Shown here one piece after another: positions 7,635-15,416 of a DNA stretch of 30,634 bases (within the stretch, counting starts at the first letter, position 1; each line of letters begins with the position of its first letter). A program made the translations under genes and the position numbers. Source of the stretch: a virus; the IMG/VR virus record IMGVR_UViG_3300042359_000100, positions 1 through 30,634 of that record; one strand, written 5' to 3'. Below the pieces are notes generated by a model. That model had not been told where the DNA came from. It worked only from the letters and a program-made list of their open reading frames with translations, and did not search any database.

Positions 7635-8048
7635 ATGGCAACTGTAACAAAATATCATCTAACGATTACTCAGACAAGACCAGATACCGATACCCTTTGG
7701 TATAACAGAGAAAGTAATGATGAATGGAATCGTTCGTGGAAAGCATTTAATTACTATGATGTAGAAACAAGAATAGATCAAGGTTTGCTTGAAGATCAAG
7801 AACCATACACAACAATGATTGCACATGCAAAAATTATTGGAGTACAACCTGAAATGATCTCGGATGATATGTTGACAAAAACACGTAAATACACTAATAT
7901 ATCTAAAGATGTGTGCGATGAATTCATTGCTTTGTTGAACGATGATGAATCGGATCTTTCTGGCGAAAGAAGATACAATGAGGGACATGGAATTACATAT
8001 GAACTTGCTACTGAAGAAGAAGTACAGGAGATTGAAGCAACACCATGA
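7635..8048 (+). CDS. Conserved hypothetical phage protein, 137 aa
   Basis: A good AGGAG site precedes ATG 7635. The product is soluble, acidic and Thr/Tyr-rich, starting MATVTKYHLTITQTRPDTD and ending in a Glu-rich tail. A beta-strand-rich first third (YHLTITQTR, LWYNRES) is followed by helices. I recall similar short proteins in T4-like aquatic phages but know no function. Its stop overlaps the start of the secreted nuclease gene (ATGA), so the two are translated together. Confidence 0.65.
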   Translation: MATVTKYHLTITQTRPDTDTLWYNRESNDEWNRSWKAFNYYDVETRIDQGLLEDQEPYTTMIAHAKIIGVQPEMISDDMLTKTRKYTNISKDVCDEFIALLNDDESDLSGERRYNEGHGITYELATEEEVQEIEATP

Positions 8049-8515
8049 AACGATTAACACATATATTTTTTGCCCTCGCATTGATTATTGCAGGATTTAC
8101 ATTTTCTGCATTGAACGCAAATGCACAAACTGGAAAACAAAAACCAGGAGTTGTCTATGACGCTAATATTACTAGGGTTATTGATGGGGATACTGTTGCG
8201 TTTGAAGCGGCTTGGTTACCAGACCCACTCAAAAAAGAACTAAGCATTCGTGTTTTTGGTGTTGACACACCAGAAAAAGGACACAGAGCGCAATGCCCAA
8301 GTGAAGCACAGCGTGGTGAAGCGGCTAGTAAATTTACAAAAGATATGATTGCCGCAAGTCAAAAGCGTCAAGTTGTTCTAATGGACTGGGACAAATATGG
8401 CGGTCGTGTTCTTGGTGACGTTATTCTAAACGGACAAAGTTTACGTGGTATGTTAATTGCTAAAGGTTACGCTAGAGAGTACTACGGCGAGGCTAAAACA
8501 TCTTGGTGTAATTGA
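8045..8515 (+). CDS. Secreted thermonuclease-type (SNase) nuclease
   Basis: An N-terminal signal peptide (MKRLTHIFFALALIIAG, cleavage probably after NANA near residue 27) is followed by a Staphylococcal-nuclease OB-fold domain. The catalytic set is intact: Asp47/Asp49 in VIDGDTV, Arg69, Asp74 and Glu77 in IRVFGVDTPEK, and Arg121 in YGGRVLGD, matching D21/R35/D40/E43/R87 of the family. It would degrade DNA or RNA in the periplasm or medium with calcium. Cys84 and Cys155 could form a disulfide. A periplasmic nuclease could destroy superinfecting DNA or salvage nucleotides; that role is inference. Confidence 0.9.
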   Translation: MKRLTHIFFALALIIAGFTFSALNANAQTGKQKPGVVYDANITRVIDGDTVAFEAAWLPDPLKKELSIRVFGVDTPEKGHRAQCPSEAQRGEAASKFTKDMIAASQKRQVVLMDWDKYGGRVLGDVILNGQSLRGMLIAKGYAREYYGEAKTSWCN

Positions 8516-9151
8516 ATGAGTTTTTTAATAGCTAACTTACCTCCTGTTCATTGTTTCGTCAGAAAAGAATTTCTATACGATTTCAAAGAAGGTCACGGTG
8601 AATATGTGCCCTGTATTTGGGTCAGCATCAAATCAATTCGTGGTCAAGCATTTCGTATTGAATCATATCTTCCTGAATATGGCGCACTCTACGACAAACT
8701 ACCACTGAGCGCATACGTAAGTAGGGATCATAATTTAGAACCAGAGAAATTTGTCCCTCTAGATTATCTACAAATTTGGGACTGTCTTGGTTATAACATG
8801 GCAGTTGTTCAAAAAGTTTTTCTTAAGAATCTAACAGGAAAATTTTACGCAAAAGATAAAAACTGGTATCAAGGCAATTACATGTTCACAGTTGACCATG
8901 CCGCACCAGATCACAACATGATTGACTTAACTTATTCTGAGTGGCCAGAAGACCACAAGTCTTATAATTTTATTGAACTAGATAATGGACAGTATGCGGC
9001 ACAACCAAACAATCGTTGTTTATTCTTTGATGCCGCAAGCAATCCTAAAGAAATGAAGTTTCCAGATTTTAAAGTTGCAACAAGAAAGTTTGTTGTAGAA
9101 CACAATCCAAAATGGGCTTTAGGAGATACAGATACAGTAATGTACGAATAA
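8516..9151 (+). CDS. Conserved T4-like hypothetical protein, 211 aa
   Basis: The start ATG directly follows the nuclease stop. The product is a soluble protein rich in aromatic residues (Tyr, Phe, Trp), with conserved-looking segments PPVHCFVRKEFLYDF near the start, CIWVSIKSIRGQAFRIE, YLQIWDCLGYN, and DNGQYAAQPNNRCLFFD. I recall related proteins in cyanophage and pelagiphage genomes, always without known function. There is no signal peptide, membrane segment or catalytic motif that I can name. Confidence 0.75.
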   Translation: MSFLIANLPPVHCFVRKEFLYDFKEGHGEYVPCIWVSIKSIRGQAFRIESYLPEYGALYDKLPLSAYVSRDHNLEPEKFVPLDYLQIWDCLGYNMAVVQKVFLKNLTGKFYAKDKNWYQGNYMFTVDHAAPDHNMIDLTYSEWPEDHKSYNFIELDNGQYAAQPNNRCLFFDAASNPKEMKFPDFKVATRKFVVEHNPKWALGDTDTVMYE

Positions 9152-9160
9152 GGAGATAAA

Positions 9161-9376
9161 ATGACAACATATAACGTATTCTGCGATTCATGTGAGGCTG
9201 AGTATTCAGTAACTCCATTAGAAGGCGGAGACAATACAATACCATCAAATTGCTCTTATTGTGGTTCAAAAATAACCGAAGAAGCAGTATCAGAAAAAGA
9301 CGAAGAGTGGACAGATGAAGATTGGGATAATCTAATAGAAGATGATGAATGGTCCTCTAAAGAAGACGATAGATGA
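9161..9376 (+). CDS. Small zinc-ribbon protein with acidic tail
   Basis: An AAGGAG site lies just upstream of ATG 9161. The 71-residue product has CDSC (Cys8, Cys11) and CSYC (Cys31, Cys34), a four-Cys zinc ribbon similar to bacterial small zinc-ribbon and transcription-factor motifs. The last 30 residues are almost all Asp, Glu, Trp and Ser. The acidic tail could mimic nucleic acid or dock on a basic partner, but no function is known. The stop overlaps the resolvase gene start by four bases. Confidence 0.75.
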   Translation: MTTYNVFCDSCEAEYSVTPLEGGDNTIPSNCSYCGSKITEEAVSEKDEEWTDEDWDNLIEDDEWSSKEDDR

Positions 9377-9942
9377 TTATCGCAGGAGTAGATTATTCTC
9401 TAACCTGTCCTGCAATGTGTGTATTTGATGATGAAGATGGTGAGTTTAGTTTTGAAAAATGTCATTTTTATTTTCTGACACAATCTAGAAAATATGACGT
9501 TCAATTTAAAAACATAACAGGTAGATTTTTCGATCACGAAGGAATGACTGACGTATTGCGATACGATGGTATATCAAATTTCTTCATTGATAGATTGTTA
9601 GAAAGAGATAAAGATTGCCATGTATTCTTAGAAGGATATTCTATGGGATCAAAGGGCAGAGTCTTTAACATTGCAGAGAATGCTGGCATTCTAAAGTATA
9701 GATTATGGTTGTTTGCCGTAGAGTGTACAGAAATACCACCAACAGTACTTAAGAAATATGCTACTGGTAAAGGTAATGCAAATAAAGAACGAATGCAAGA
9801 GGTCTTTGAAGAATTCAACGACATTCGTTTAAAAGAAGAACTACATATGACTGAGAAGCAATGGAATCCTTCTTCCGACTTGATTGATGCATATTGGCTA
9901 TGCAAATATGGATTTGACAAGTTGACATCCGAAGCAAAGTAG
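9373..9942 (+). CDS. RuvC-like Holliday-junction resolvase / RNase H-fold nuclease
   Basis: The 189-residue protein has the RNase H-fold acidic motifs of RuvC-type resolvases: Asp7 in AGVDYSLTCPAM, Glu87 in VFLEGYSMGSKGR, and Asp169/Asp172 in SSDLIDAYWL. The PPTVLKKYATGKGNANKERM segment is typical of phage RuvC-like proteins. It would cut branched recombination intermediates before packaging, in place of T4 endonuclease VII (gp49), which is of a different fold. It overlaps the zinc-ribbon gene and ends just before a promoter. Confidence 0.8.
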   Translation: MIIAGVDYSLTCPAMCVFDDEDGEFSFEKCHFYFLTQSRKYDVQFKNITGRFFDHEGMTDVLRYDGISNFFIDRLLERDKDCHVFLEGYSMGSKGRVFNIAENAGILKYRLWLFAVECTEIPPTVLKKYATGKGNANKERMQEVFEEFNDIRLKEELHMTEKQWNPSSDLIDAYWLCKYGFDKLTSEAK

Positions 9943-9950
9943 AGTATACT
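9922..9950 (+). promoter_or_regulatory. Sigma70-type promoter before the ClpP-like gene
   Basis: Perfect TTGACA (9922-9927) and TATACT (9945-9950) are separated by 17 bp. The -35 lies inside the last codons of the resolvase gene. The expected transcript start near 9957 gives a leader of about 20 bases before ATG 9977. Confidence 0.75.
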
Positions 9951-9953
9951 CTA
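9940..9953. repeat. 14-bp perfect palindrome on the -10
   Basis: TAGAGTATACTCTA is a perfect palindrome that fully contains the TATACT -10. It could be an operator, though with an AT-rich centre a chance palindrome is possible. Confidence 0.35.
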
Positions 9954-9976
9954 TATTATAATAGAAAGTGATAATT

Positions 9977-10636
9977 ATGGAAGAAGAAAAAATCAGTTCT
10001 TTGTTTGGCTTAGATGACGCTAAGAAGCCTAGACAACCAAAGGTACTAGGGCAACTATACACGTTCTATTTGGTTGGAGAAATAACAACTCCAGACGATT
10101 ACGTTGACTGGTTCGAAATTATTAGAAACGCAACAGAGAATGATATTGTCAAAATTCATATCAATTCTCCAGGCGGTAATCTATTTACTGCTGTTCAGTT
10201 CATGCGTGTCATGGGTGAATCTCAAGCTAGAATCATTGCATCAGTAGAAGGCGCATGTATGTCTGCGGCTACGATGGTGTTCTTATCGGCAGATGGATTT
10301 GAAATCTCAGAACATTCTATGTTTATGTTCCACAACTATTCGGGTGGTACAATAGGCAAAGGCGGTGAGATGTACGACAACATCATGTATGAACGTAAGT
10401 GGTCAGATAAATTCATGCGAAGTATCTACGTAGATTTCTTGACAAGCGAAGAGATTAAATCTATACTAGACAATAAAGACATTTGGATGGAACCAGAAGA
10501 AGTCTTTAAGCGTTTGAATAAGAAAGAAGAATTAATGATTGCGGCAGCCGAAAAAGCTACTAGAAAACCTAGAGCGAAAAAAGTTGTTGCTAAACCTGTG
10601 AGAAAACCAAATGTCAGAAAACCAAAAGAGTCCTGA
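9977..10636 (+). CDS. ClpP-like serine protease (phage type)
   Basis: The 219-residue product has the ClpP/crotonase fold with INSPGGNLFTAVQ (oxyanion region), Ser96 in CMSAATMV, His119 in MFMFHNYSGG and Asp168 in NKDIWMEPEE, a complete Ser-His-Asp triad. The tail after about residue 190 is Lys/Arg/Pro-rich and may bind nucleic acid or a partner. ATG 9977 is chosen over GTG 9968 because AGAAAGTG then serves as the ribosome site. ClpP-like proteins of T4-like aquatic phages may process virion proteins or redirect host Clp proteolysis. A partner ATPase is not seen in the window. Confidence 0.85.
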   Translation: MEEEKISSLFGLDDAKKPRQPKVLGQLYTFYLVGEITTPDDYVDWFEIIRNATENDIVKIHINSPGGNLFTAVQFMRVMGESQARIIASVEGACMSAATMVFLSADGFEISEHSMFMFHNYSGGTIGKGGEMYDNIMYERKWSDKFMRSIYVDFLTSEEIKSILDNKDIWMEPEEVFKRLNKKEELMIAAAEKATRKPRAKKVVAKPVRKPNVRKPKES

Positions 10637-11339
10637 TGGATTATTTCTAGTATCTTCAGCTATACACACTAATCATGGTGTGTACAGTCCTGAACAACGA
10701 CTAGAACAAACAATAAACACACTAAAGTCAATTAAAGAACGATGCGATGCAGATATCGTTCTACTTGATGGTGGCTTAAAATCTCCAACTGACGAAGAGC
10801 GAAAAGTTCTAGAAGAATATACAAAAAGCATTGTTAGTTTTTCTGACGCACCTTCTATCAAAGATATTCTAGCTATCCCAAGTCAAGACATTGTAAAGAA
10901 CATGGCAGAGATTGTTATGTTTGGTTCAACGTTTCAAGACATTGGTGTTTCTGGCGACTACAAAAAATACAAACGAATCTTTAAGATGAGTGGAAGATAT
11001 GTGTTGAATGATAACTTCAATTATCAAACACACATAGATGCAAAAGATAAAATTATCATTCGTGGTCCTTTCACTAGTCAATTCACATCAGCACAAACTG
11101 GTGGAGTCATATTTCAATACATGAGTAGACTGTGGAGTTTTGATTCTGAAATGCTTCCTAACATTGCACAAGCATATGGTAGAATGTTTAAAGACATGAA
11201 TATGGTTCTGACTGGCGGTGGATACATTGACATAGAGCATTTATTGTTTGTGCATTTAGATCCATCAAAAATTCAGAAGATTGCAAAAATTGGAATTGAA
11301 GGAAACATTGCTCCTAATGGAAATGGAATTTCAGAATGA
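10611..11339 (+). CDS. Glycosyltransferase-like conserved phage protein
   Basis: It overlaps the ClpP-like gene by 26 bases. The 242-residue product starts with an alpha/beta segment, FLVSSAIHTNHGVYS, then RLEQTINTLKSIKERCDADIVLLDGG, and has KRIFKMSGRYVLND in the middle. This order (strand, helix, DxxLLDGG, then MSGRY) recalls viral and bacterial GT-A-like and WavE-like glycosyltransferases. No canonical DxD is obvious. It would modify a virion or cell-surface glycan, or the DNA. It is paired with the next gene, which also looks glycosyltransferase-like. Confidence 0.5.
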   Translation: MSENQKSPDGLFLVSSAIHTNHGVYSPEQRLEQTINTLKSIKERCDADIVLLDGGLKSPTDEERKVLEEYTKSIVSFSDAPSIKDILAIPSQDIVKNMAEIVMFGSTFQDIGVSGDYKKYKRIFKMSGRYVLNDNFNYQTHIDAKDKIIIRGPFTSQFTSAQTGGVIFQYMSRLWSFDSEMLPNIAQAYGRMFKDMNMVLTGGGYIDIEHLLFVHLDPSKIQKIAKIGIEGNIAPNGNGISE

Positions 11340-12157
11340 AGTATAAAATTTTTCAGATTTGTTTTGAACAAAATCAGATACCACAAGTTGATCCTTTGCT
11401 AACACCATTCGACAATACAAAGAATGAACGCCCTGAGTTGAGAGAGTTTCATTCGTTCAATCGTATTATTGATGAAGGCTTTGCAGATGACTTAGATGCA
11501 TGGGGTGTGTTTGGTCCACGTTGGCAAGACAAGATGCGACATTCATCACAAGTTATTGTTGATGCGATTAAAGACAATCCAGAAGCAGACGTTTGGATTT
11601 TTAATCATGCTAGAGTGCAAGATGCATTCATGTATAACGTATGGGAACAAGGTGAATACTTTCACAAAGGAATTCGTAACGTTACTGGAACAGCACTTCA
11701 CAATGGAGGCTATGATACTACTGCGCTTGAAGTTGTAATGACAGATGCTACATGCTATTGCAGTTACTTTGTCGCAAGAAAACAATTCTGGTTAGACTAT
11801 ATTGCTTTTGTTAAAGACGTTAAAATACATCTAGAAGCATTGACTGGACATGAAGCAGAAATTTATCATGGTAGTGCAAACTATTCTAGAGACCCAAATC
11901 TGAATATGTTTCCATTCATTGTAGAAAGATTGTTCTCAACATACTTGCACATGTTTAGAAAATACAAAATCTATAGCAGAGAATATGACTACAGCGTTTA
12001 TAAGGATCAAGTAAATGATTTTTATAGAATTATTGAATCGATGAATGAGTTGAAGCGATTGACATTGACTCAAGATTCGCCAGATTTATTTCAGCATTGG
12101 AATACATTGAGAATGTATTTTGTTAAAACATATCCACAACTATTTAATTTGGATTGA
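11336..12157 (+). CDS. Glycosyltransferase-like (DUF4422-like) protein
   Basis: The ATG overlaps the previous stop as ATGA. The 273-residue product has IFQICFEQNQIP at the start, an ADVWIFNHARVQDAFMYNVWEQGE segment and a C-terminal NMFPFIVERLFSTYLHMFRKY, which is like the end of DUF4422-type glycosyltransferases, where ERLF(S)xxL is typical. With the upstream gene it makes a likely two-gene glycan module. The call is by resemblance; no catalytic residues can be pinned down by eye. Confidence 0.45.
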   Translation: MKYKIFQICFEQNQIPQVDPLLTPFDNTKNERPELREFHSFNRIIDEGFADDLDAWGVFGPRWQDKMRHSSQVIVDAIKDNPEADVWIFNHARVQDAFMYNVWEQGEYFHKGIRNVTGTALHNGGYDTTALEVVMTDATCYCSYFVARKQFWLDYIAFVKDVKIHLEALTGHEAEIYHGSANYSRDPNLNMFPFIVERLFSTYLHMFRKYKIYSREYDYSVYKDQVNDFYRIIESMNELKRLTLTQDSPDLFQHWNTLRMYFVKTYPQLFNLD

Positions 12158-12160
12158 TTG

Positions 12161-12454
12161 ATGAACATTGATTTGTTGCGCCCTACTATAGAATGGATTA
12201 AAGATGACTTTAAGTCTAACAGAATTCGCTTTGCTATTGAGTTGCTTGCTTGGGCTATTAGCATCGGCTGTAGCATTACTATGGCACTCACAGTCCCCAC
12301 CCCTCCGCTTCTTACTCTTTATCCTATCTGGATCCTTGGCTGTGCTATGTATGCTTGGGCTTCTTGGACTAGGAAATCTTTTGGCATGTTGGCTAACTAT
12401 ATTCTGCTAACTACGATTGATTCCATAGGTTTGATACGAATGCTTGCCACTTGA
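12161..12454 (+). CDS. Small conserved multi-span membrane protein
   Basis: ATG 12161 is preferred over the TTG three bases earlier. The 97-residue product has three hydrophobic stretches, about residues 25-44, 49-66 and 73-95, with the conserved-looking ELLAWAISIGCSITMALTVP and YPIWILGCAMYAWASW. I recall very similar short membrane proteins in T4-like cyanophages and pelagiphages, but no function is known. The gene ends directly before a promoter. A 68-codon frame in +1 inside it is a shadow. Confidence 0.7.
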   Translation: MNIDLLRPTIEWIKDDFKSNRIRFAIELLAWAISIGCSITMALTVPTPPLLTLYPIWILGCAMYAWASWTRKSFGMLANYILLTTIDSIGLIRMLAT

Positions 12455-12479
12455 CTTTTCATCACACTTGAGATATAAT
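12451..12479 (+). promoter_or_regulatory. Sigma70-type promoter before the AbrB-like gene
   Basis: TTGACT (12451-12456) and TATAAT (12474-12479) are separated by 17 bp; the -35 overlaps the stop of the membrane-protein gene. A 7-bp direct repeat ACTTGAG flanks the -10 (near 12466 and 12490). A GAGGAG ribosome site follows before ATG 12505. Confidence 0.75.
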
Positions 12480-12504
12480 TACATTATCAACTTGAGGAGT
12501 AAAT

Positions 12505-13002
12505 ATGGCAAACAAGATTTGGACAGTCAATCTGGAAAAAGACCCAGAAACTGGTGATTTGATTCTTCCCCTAAATGATGATATACTAGAGCAAACTGGT
12601 TGGAAAACTGGTGATGCTATTGATTGGACTGATAATAAAGATGGAAGCTGGACTATGAAGAAAATTGAAACACAATGGGTTCTTGTTGAAGCCGTGTCTA
12701 TGTTCCGTGAACGCTACATGGTAGAAGTTCCTGTTGGCGTAGACATGTATGGTAAAGATAAAGCTGAGTGGGCACTTGATACTGTCACTATGGAAGAAGC
12801 AAAAGAATTTTCTCAACAACATCTAGGACAAACTATCGTGTCTCATCGTGTCGTTACCAAAGAAGAAGCACTAGCATTGTGTGATAAAGATAATGACTAT
12901 GCAAAAAAATGGAATGACGAATTGAAAATTAAAACTTTCTTTACTGTTATGACTGAGCATATTGCAGACTTAGCTTCTCCTGGTGATGCTGAGTACGAGT
13001 AA
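12505..13002 (+). CDS. AbrB/SpoVT-like N-terminal domain fused to a conserved phage domain
   Basis: Residues 1-55 read IWTVNLEKDPETGDLILPLNDD then GWKTGDAIDWTDNKDGSW, the swapped-hairpin AbrB pattern (GDLxLPLxxxxLxxxGWxxGDxIxW). Residues about 58-150 form a second domain with ETQWVLVEAVSMFRERYMVEVP, EWALDTVTMEEAKEFSQQ and IVSHRVVTKEEAL, also seen in aquatic phages. AbrB-type domains usually bind DNA, as regulators or antitoxins. Having its own promoter, it may be an early regulator; its targets are unknown. The stop overlaps the next start by one base. Confidence 0.7.
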   Translation: MANKIWTVNLEKDPETGDLILPLNDDILEQTGWKTGDAIDWTDNKDGSWTMKKIETQWVLVEAVSMFRERYMVEVPVGVDMYGKDKAEWALDTVTMEEAKEFSQQHLGQTIVSHRVVTKEEALALCDKDNDYAKKWNDELKIKTFFTVMTEHIADLASPGDAEYE

Positions 13003-13397
13003 TGTTTTTATACAAGACAGAAGTTCGAACAGCAACAAATCCAAAGATGGGTTTGGGGTTGTTTGCAAAAGAACATATACCAGCAAATAGCATTGTATGG
13101 AAATACGTTGATGGTGTTGACATAAAATTTCATATCAACAGGCTAAAAGACTTCAATGATGCACAGAAAGAATATTTTAAGAAGTATGCTTGGATAGAAA
13201 AATCTGATGATGGTGAAGATTATGTGTGTTCAAATGCCGATTCGTCAAACTTTATCAATCATAGCAATTTTCCAAACATTATGAATATTGGTAATTTTTC
13301 AGTGGCAATTCGTGACATTGAAGTTGACGAAGAGATTTTTATCAATTATAATAGTTTTGATACAGAGTTTGATAGTTACAAAGATGAAATGATTTGA
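13002..13397 (+). CDS. SET-domain protein (lysine methyltransferase-like)
   Basis: The 131-residue product is a compact SET domain. Motif I is GLGLFAKEHIPANSIVW (about 17-33), the SAM/pseudoknot motif is NFINHSNFPN (83-92, matching NHSxxPN), and the C-terminal motif is EEIFINY (110-116) with the catalytic-type Tyr116. No pre-SET or post-SET cysteines follow. SET proteins transfer methyl groups from SAM to lysine; related short SET proteins occur in bacteria and large DNA viruses. In a phage the substrate could be a host DNA-binding or ribosomal protein, or a virion protein; that is unknown. Confidence 0.85.
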   Translation: MFLYKTEVRTATNPKMGLGLFAKEHIPANSIVWKYVDGVDIKFHINRLKDFNDAQKEYFKKYAWIEKSDDGEDYVCSNADSSNFINHSNFPNIMNIGNFSVAIRDIEVDEEIFINYNSFDTEFDSYKDEMI

Positions 13398-13407
13398 GGA
13401 ACATAAG

Positions 13408-13641
13408 ATGACATTACCTGATGAAAGATATCGTGCGTTGCGTTGTGGGCATCAAATGCTTTTAGATTTGTTAAACCCTAAAGTAACGCCTAAAGTACCA
13501 AAGTACATTCGCCAACGTGCGGCAAGTATTTTAAGGCACTATCCAGATTCGTATCATTTTACAAAGATTGTAGAAAAGATGCCTGAAGATTATGCAGTCT
13601 CTAGCCAATTTGTGAGATTATCAGATGAAGAACCAAGCTGA
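13408..13641 (+). CDS. BPSL0761-like small conserved protein
   Basis: A GAGGAA site precedes ATG 13408. The product MTLPDERYRALRCGHQMLL continues with LLNPKVTPKVPKYIRQRAASILRHYPD, which resembles the short BPSL0761-type proteins of Burkholderiales and other proteobacteria (MTLPDERYRA, PKxxPRVPKxIRxxA, LRHYP). Function is unknown; the basic helical body could bind nucleic acid. The following 56-residue gene overlaps it and is likely a partner. Confidence 0.7.
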   Translation: MTLPDERYRALRCGHQMLLDLLNPKVTPKVPKYIRQRAASILRHYPDSYHFTKIVEKMPEDYAVSSQFVRLSDEEPS

Positions 13642-13795
13642 AGAAAAAGTTGTTTATTTTTTGAAAGAGTTACTTCATCCAGAAGGTTTCGCATGGGCAG
13701 TAACACCTGAGGTGCGTAAAGAAGCGCACCAACTTTTAATTATGATAGAAAGTGAAAGCAATGAGCAAGATTCAACAATTCGGCAGACCGTTTGA
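13625..13795 (+). CDS. Small conserved protein, 56 aa, overlapping its neighbours
   Basis: ATG 13625 lies inside the end of the BPSL0761-like gene (17-base overlap) and the stop lies 35 bases inside the next gene. The product starts MKNQAEEKVVYFLKELLHPE and continues GFAWAVTPEVRKEAHQLL. The FLKELLHPExFxWAVTPEVR pattern looks evolutionarily constrained, and similar short frames follow BPSL0761-like genes elsewhere as I recall. No function is known. Confidence 0.6.
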   Translation: MKNQAEEKVVYFLKELLHPEGFAWAVTPEVRKEAHQLLIMIESESNEQDSTIRQTV

Positions 13796-14072
13796 AACGT
13801 TTGATCCCAGTAATAAAAAACACCGAAAGATTTTTCACGATGTTTTGAGATATCGCACTTGGGGTAGGTCTGCAATTTGTTTTTGGGCAGAAGATTCTTC
13901 TTCAGGAAATAACAGTTTGATGGATCAATGTGTTAAAGCAATTGGCACATACTACATGGAAAAAGAATTCGGTGAATTGATTGATGATGATCCATTTCCA
14001 TCTGGCGAATCGATGCGTGACAGACCAAACCCACATGTGTATCAATACACACGAAAGAAAACGATCATATGA
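13761..14072 (+). CDS. Conserved hypothetical phage protein, 103 aa
   Basis: ATG 13761 is chosen over GTG 13752 because GAAAGTGAAAG then acts as the ribosome site. The product contains NKKHRKIFHDVLRYRTWGRSAICFW and NSLMDQCVKAIGTYYMEKEFG, a pattern of a helix, Arg/Tyr-rich strand and amphipathic helix that I have seen in small phage and bacterial hypothetical proteins. It is basic at the start and acidic later (ELIDDDPFPSGE). Its stop overlaps the next start as ATGA. Confidence 0.65.
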   Translation: MSKIQQFGRPFETFDPSNKKHRKIFHDVLRYRTWGRSAICFWAEDSSSGNNSLMDQCVKAIGTYYMEKEFGELIDDDPFPSGESMRDRPNPHVYQYTRKKTII

Positions 14073-14740
14073 AAGTCTACATCAGCGGATATCGTAATCA
14101 CTGGTTAAGCCCATATCACATCCTAGAGTTTGTTTGCTTTTGGGAAAAAAATAATGATGTGTTCTATAATCTTGAAGATAAACCTAACGCACCATACGAG
14201 AAGTGGGTCAATCGTTTAGACCCCATCTGCAAAGCGATTGCAAAGGTCTTGGATGTAATTCATCCCAAGATTGACTATGTAAAGATTGACTATTGGGACA
14301 CTTGGTCTATGGACCATACTCTCGGTCAGATTGCTTTGCCTATGTTAAAGCAGTTGAAAGAAAAGAAACATGGCGCACCTTTTGTTGATGATGAAGATGT
14401 GCCAGATGAATTGAAGTCTACTTCAGCGCCAGCAAAAGAAAATGAGTGGGACACCGATGACAATCATTTCAAGCGTTGGGACTGGGCTATGGATGAAATG
14501 ATTTTTGCTTTTGAACATCATCTCAATAAAGAATGGGAAGAAGCATATCGTTCAGGCGAATTTGACCAGAAGTCAGTTGCTTGTGAGTGGTATGAAAATG
14601 GTAAGCCAAAAATGTTCAAATTAGAAGAAGGTCCGAATCACACATACAAAGCTGACTATGAAGGCATGAGAGTTGTTGAAGACAGAATCAAGAACGGATT
14701 TCGTTTGTTCGGCAAATACTATCAAGCACTTTGGGATTAA
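14069..14740 (+). CDS. Conserved phage protein of unknown function, 223 aa
   Basis: The product starts MKVYISGYRNHWLSPYHIL and contains DYVKIDYWDTWSMDHTLGQI, LPMLKQLKEKKHGAPFVDDEDVP and WDWAMDEMIFAFEHHL. These segments are recognisable from a widespread phage family that always carries the DxWDTWSMDxTL and HGxPxVDDEDVP motifs; no biochemical role is established to my knowledge. The many acidic and aromatic residues suggest a soluble intracellular protein. It is translated in overlap with the upstream gene. Confidence 0.8.
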   Translation: MKVYISGYRNHWLSPYHILEFVCFWEKNNDVFYNLEDKPNAPYEKWVNRLDPICKAIAKVLDVIHPKIDYVKIDYWDTWSMDHTLGQIALPMLKQLKEKKHGAPFVDDEDVPDELKSTSAPAKENEWDTDDNHFKRWDWAMDEMIFAFEHHLNKEWEEAYRSGEFDQKSVACEWYENGKPKMFKLEEGPNHTYKADYEGMRVVEDRIKNGFRLFGKYYQALWD

Positions 14741-14760
14741 TTCAATGCTAAATACTTCTA

Positions 14761-14766
14761 TATAAT
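14761..14766 (+). promoter_or_regulatory. Possible promoter -10 before the endolysin gene
   Basis: A perfect TATAAT lies 17 bp before ATG 14783, followed by a GAGGAG ribosome site. No good -35 is present at the right distance (TAATTC). A CTAAATAC stretch at about 14748, near the T4 late consensus TATAAATA, is an alternative late element. The signal is weak either way. Confidence 0.3.
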
Positions 14767-14782
14767 CATAGAGGAGACAGCA

Positions 14783-15403
14783 ATGGACTTTTTTACAGAA
14801 GATGCAGTACATCACTTAATACCAAAAGTTAAAAACTTTGAAGAATGGTATACTAATCTAGGTGATATTTTACCTGAGTATGACATAGATACACCAAAGC
14901 GAGTTGCGGCTTTCATGGCACAATGTGGACATGAATCTGGTGGATTTACTTTGATGCAAGAGAATTTAAATTACTCTGCTAAAGGTTTACGTGGCACATT
15001 TGGTAAGTATTTTCCTAACGATGAAGTAGCAAAACTATACGAACGCAAACCACAAATGATTGCGAATCGTGTTTATGCTAATCGTATGGGCAATGGAGAT
15101 GAAGCATCTGGAGAAGGTTGGTACTTTCGTGGTAGAGGCATTATACAAATTACAGGAAAGAATAACTACACTAAGTGTTCACAATCATTGTTTGAAAGCA
15201 ATGTGCTAATTGAGAATCCTGATTTGTTATTAGAAGCAGAGTATGCTATTCATTCTGCTTGTTGGTTCTGGTCTGCGGCTAGACTAAATGAATTAGCAGA
15301 TGTTGGAGATATAAAGACAATGACAAAACGAATCAATGGTGGATTCATTGGCTTAGAAGACAGAATCAATCATTACAATCATGCGATTGAAATTTTAACT
15401 TAA
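14783..15403 (+). CDS. Endolysin, glycoside hydrolase family 19 (chitinase-like)
   Basis: The 206-residue single-domain enzyme has the GH19 signatures: AAFMAQCGHESGGF with catalytic Glu51, a second acidic residue at Glu60, GWYFRGRGIIQITGKNNY (about 112-129) and the C-terminal TKRINGGFIGLEDR. GH19 phage enzymes cleave the peptidoglycan sugar backbone. There is no signal peptide, so release needs a holin, fitting the small membrane proteins at 930-2473. It has a strong GAGGAG site. Confidence 0.92.
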   Translation: MDFFTEDAVHHLIPKVKNFEEWYTNLGDILPEYDIDTPKRVAAFMAQCGHESGGFTLMQENLNYSAKGLRGTFGKYFPNDEVAKLYERKPQMIANRVYANRMGNGDEASGEGWYFRGRGIIQITGKNNYTKCSQSLFESNVLIENPDLLLEAEYAIHSACWFWSAARLNELADVGDIKTMTKRINGGFIGLEDRINHYNHAIEILT

Positions 15404-15416
15404 AAAGGCGATAATC

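Noticed and set aside
7659-8081. 140-codon - strand frame rich in Cys, Phe and Ile
   Set aside because: Antisense shadow of the gene at 7635; odd composition and no ribosome site or promoter.
12204-12410. 68-codon Leu-rich + strand frame
   Set aside because: It is a +1 shadow of the membrane-protein gene at 12161, whose sequence is the recognisable one.
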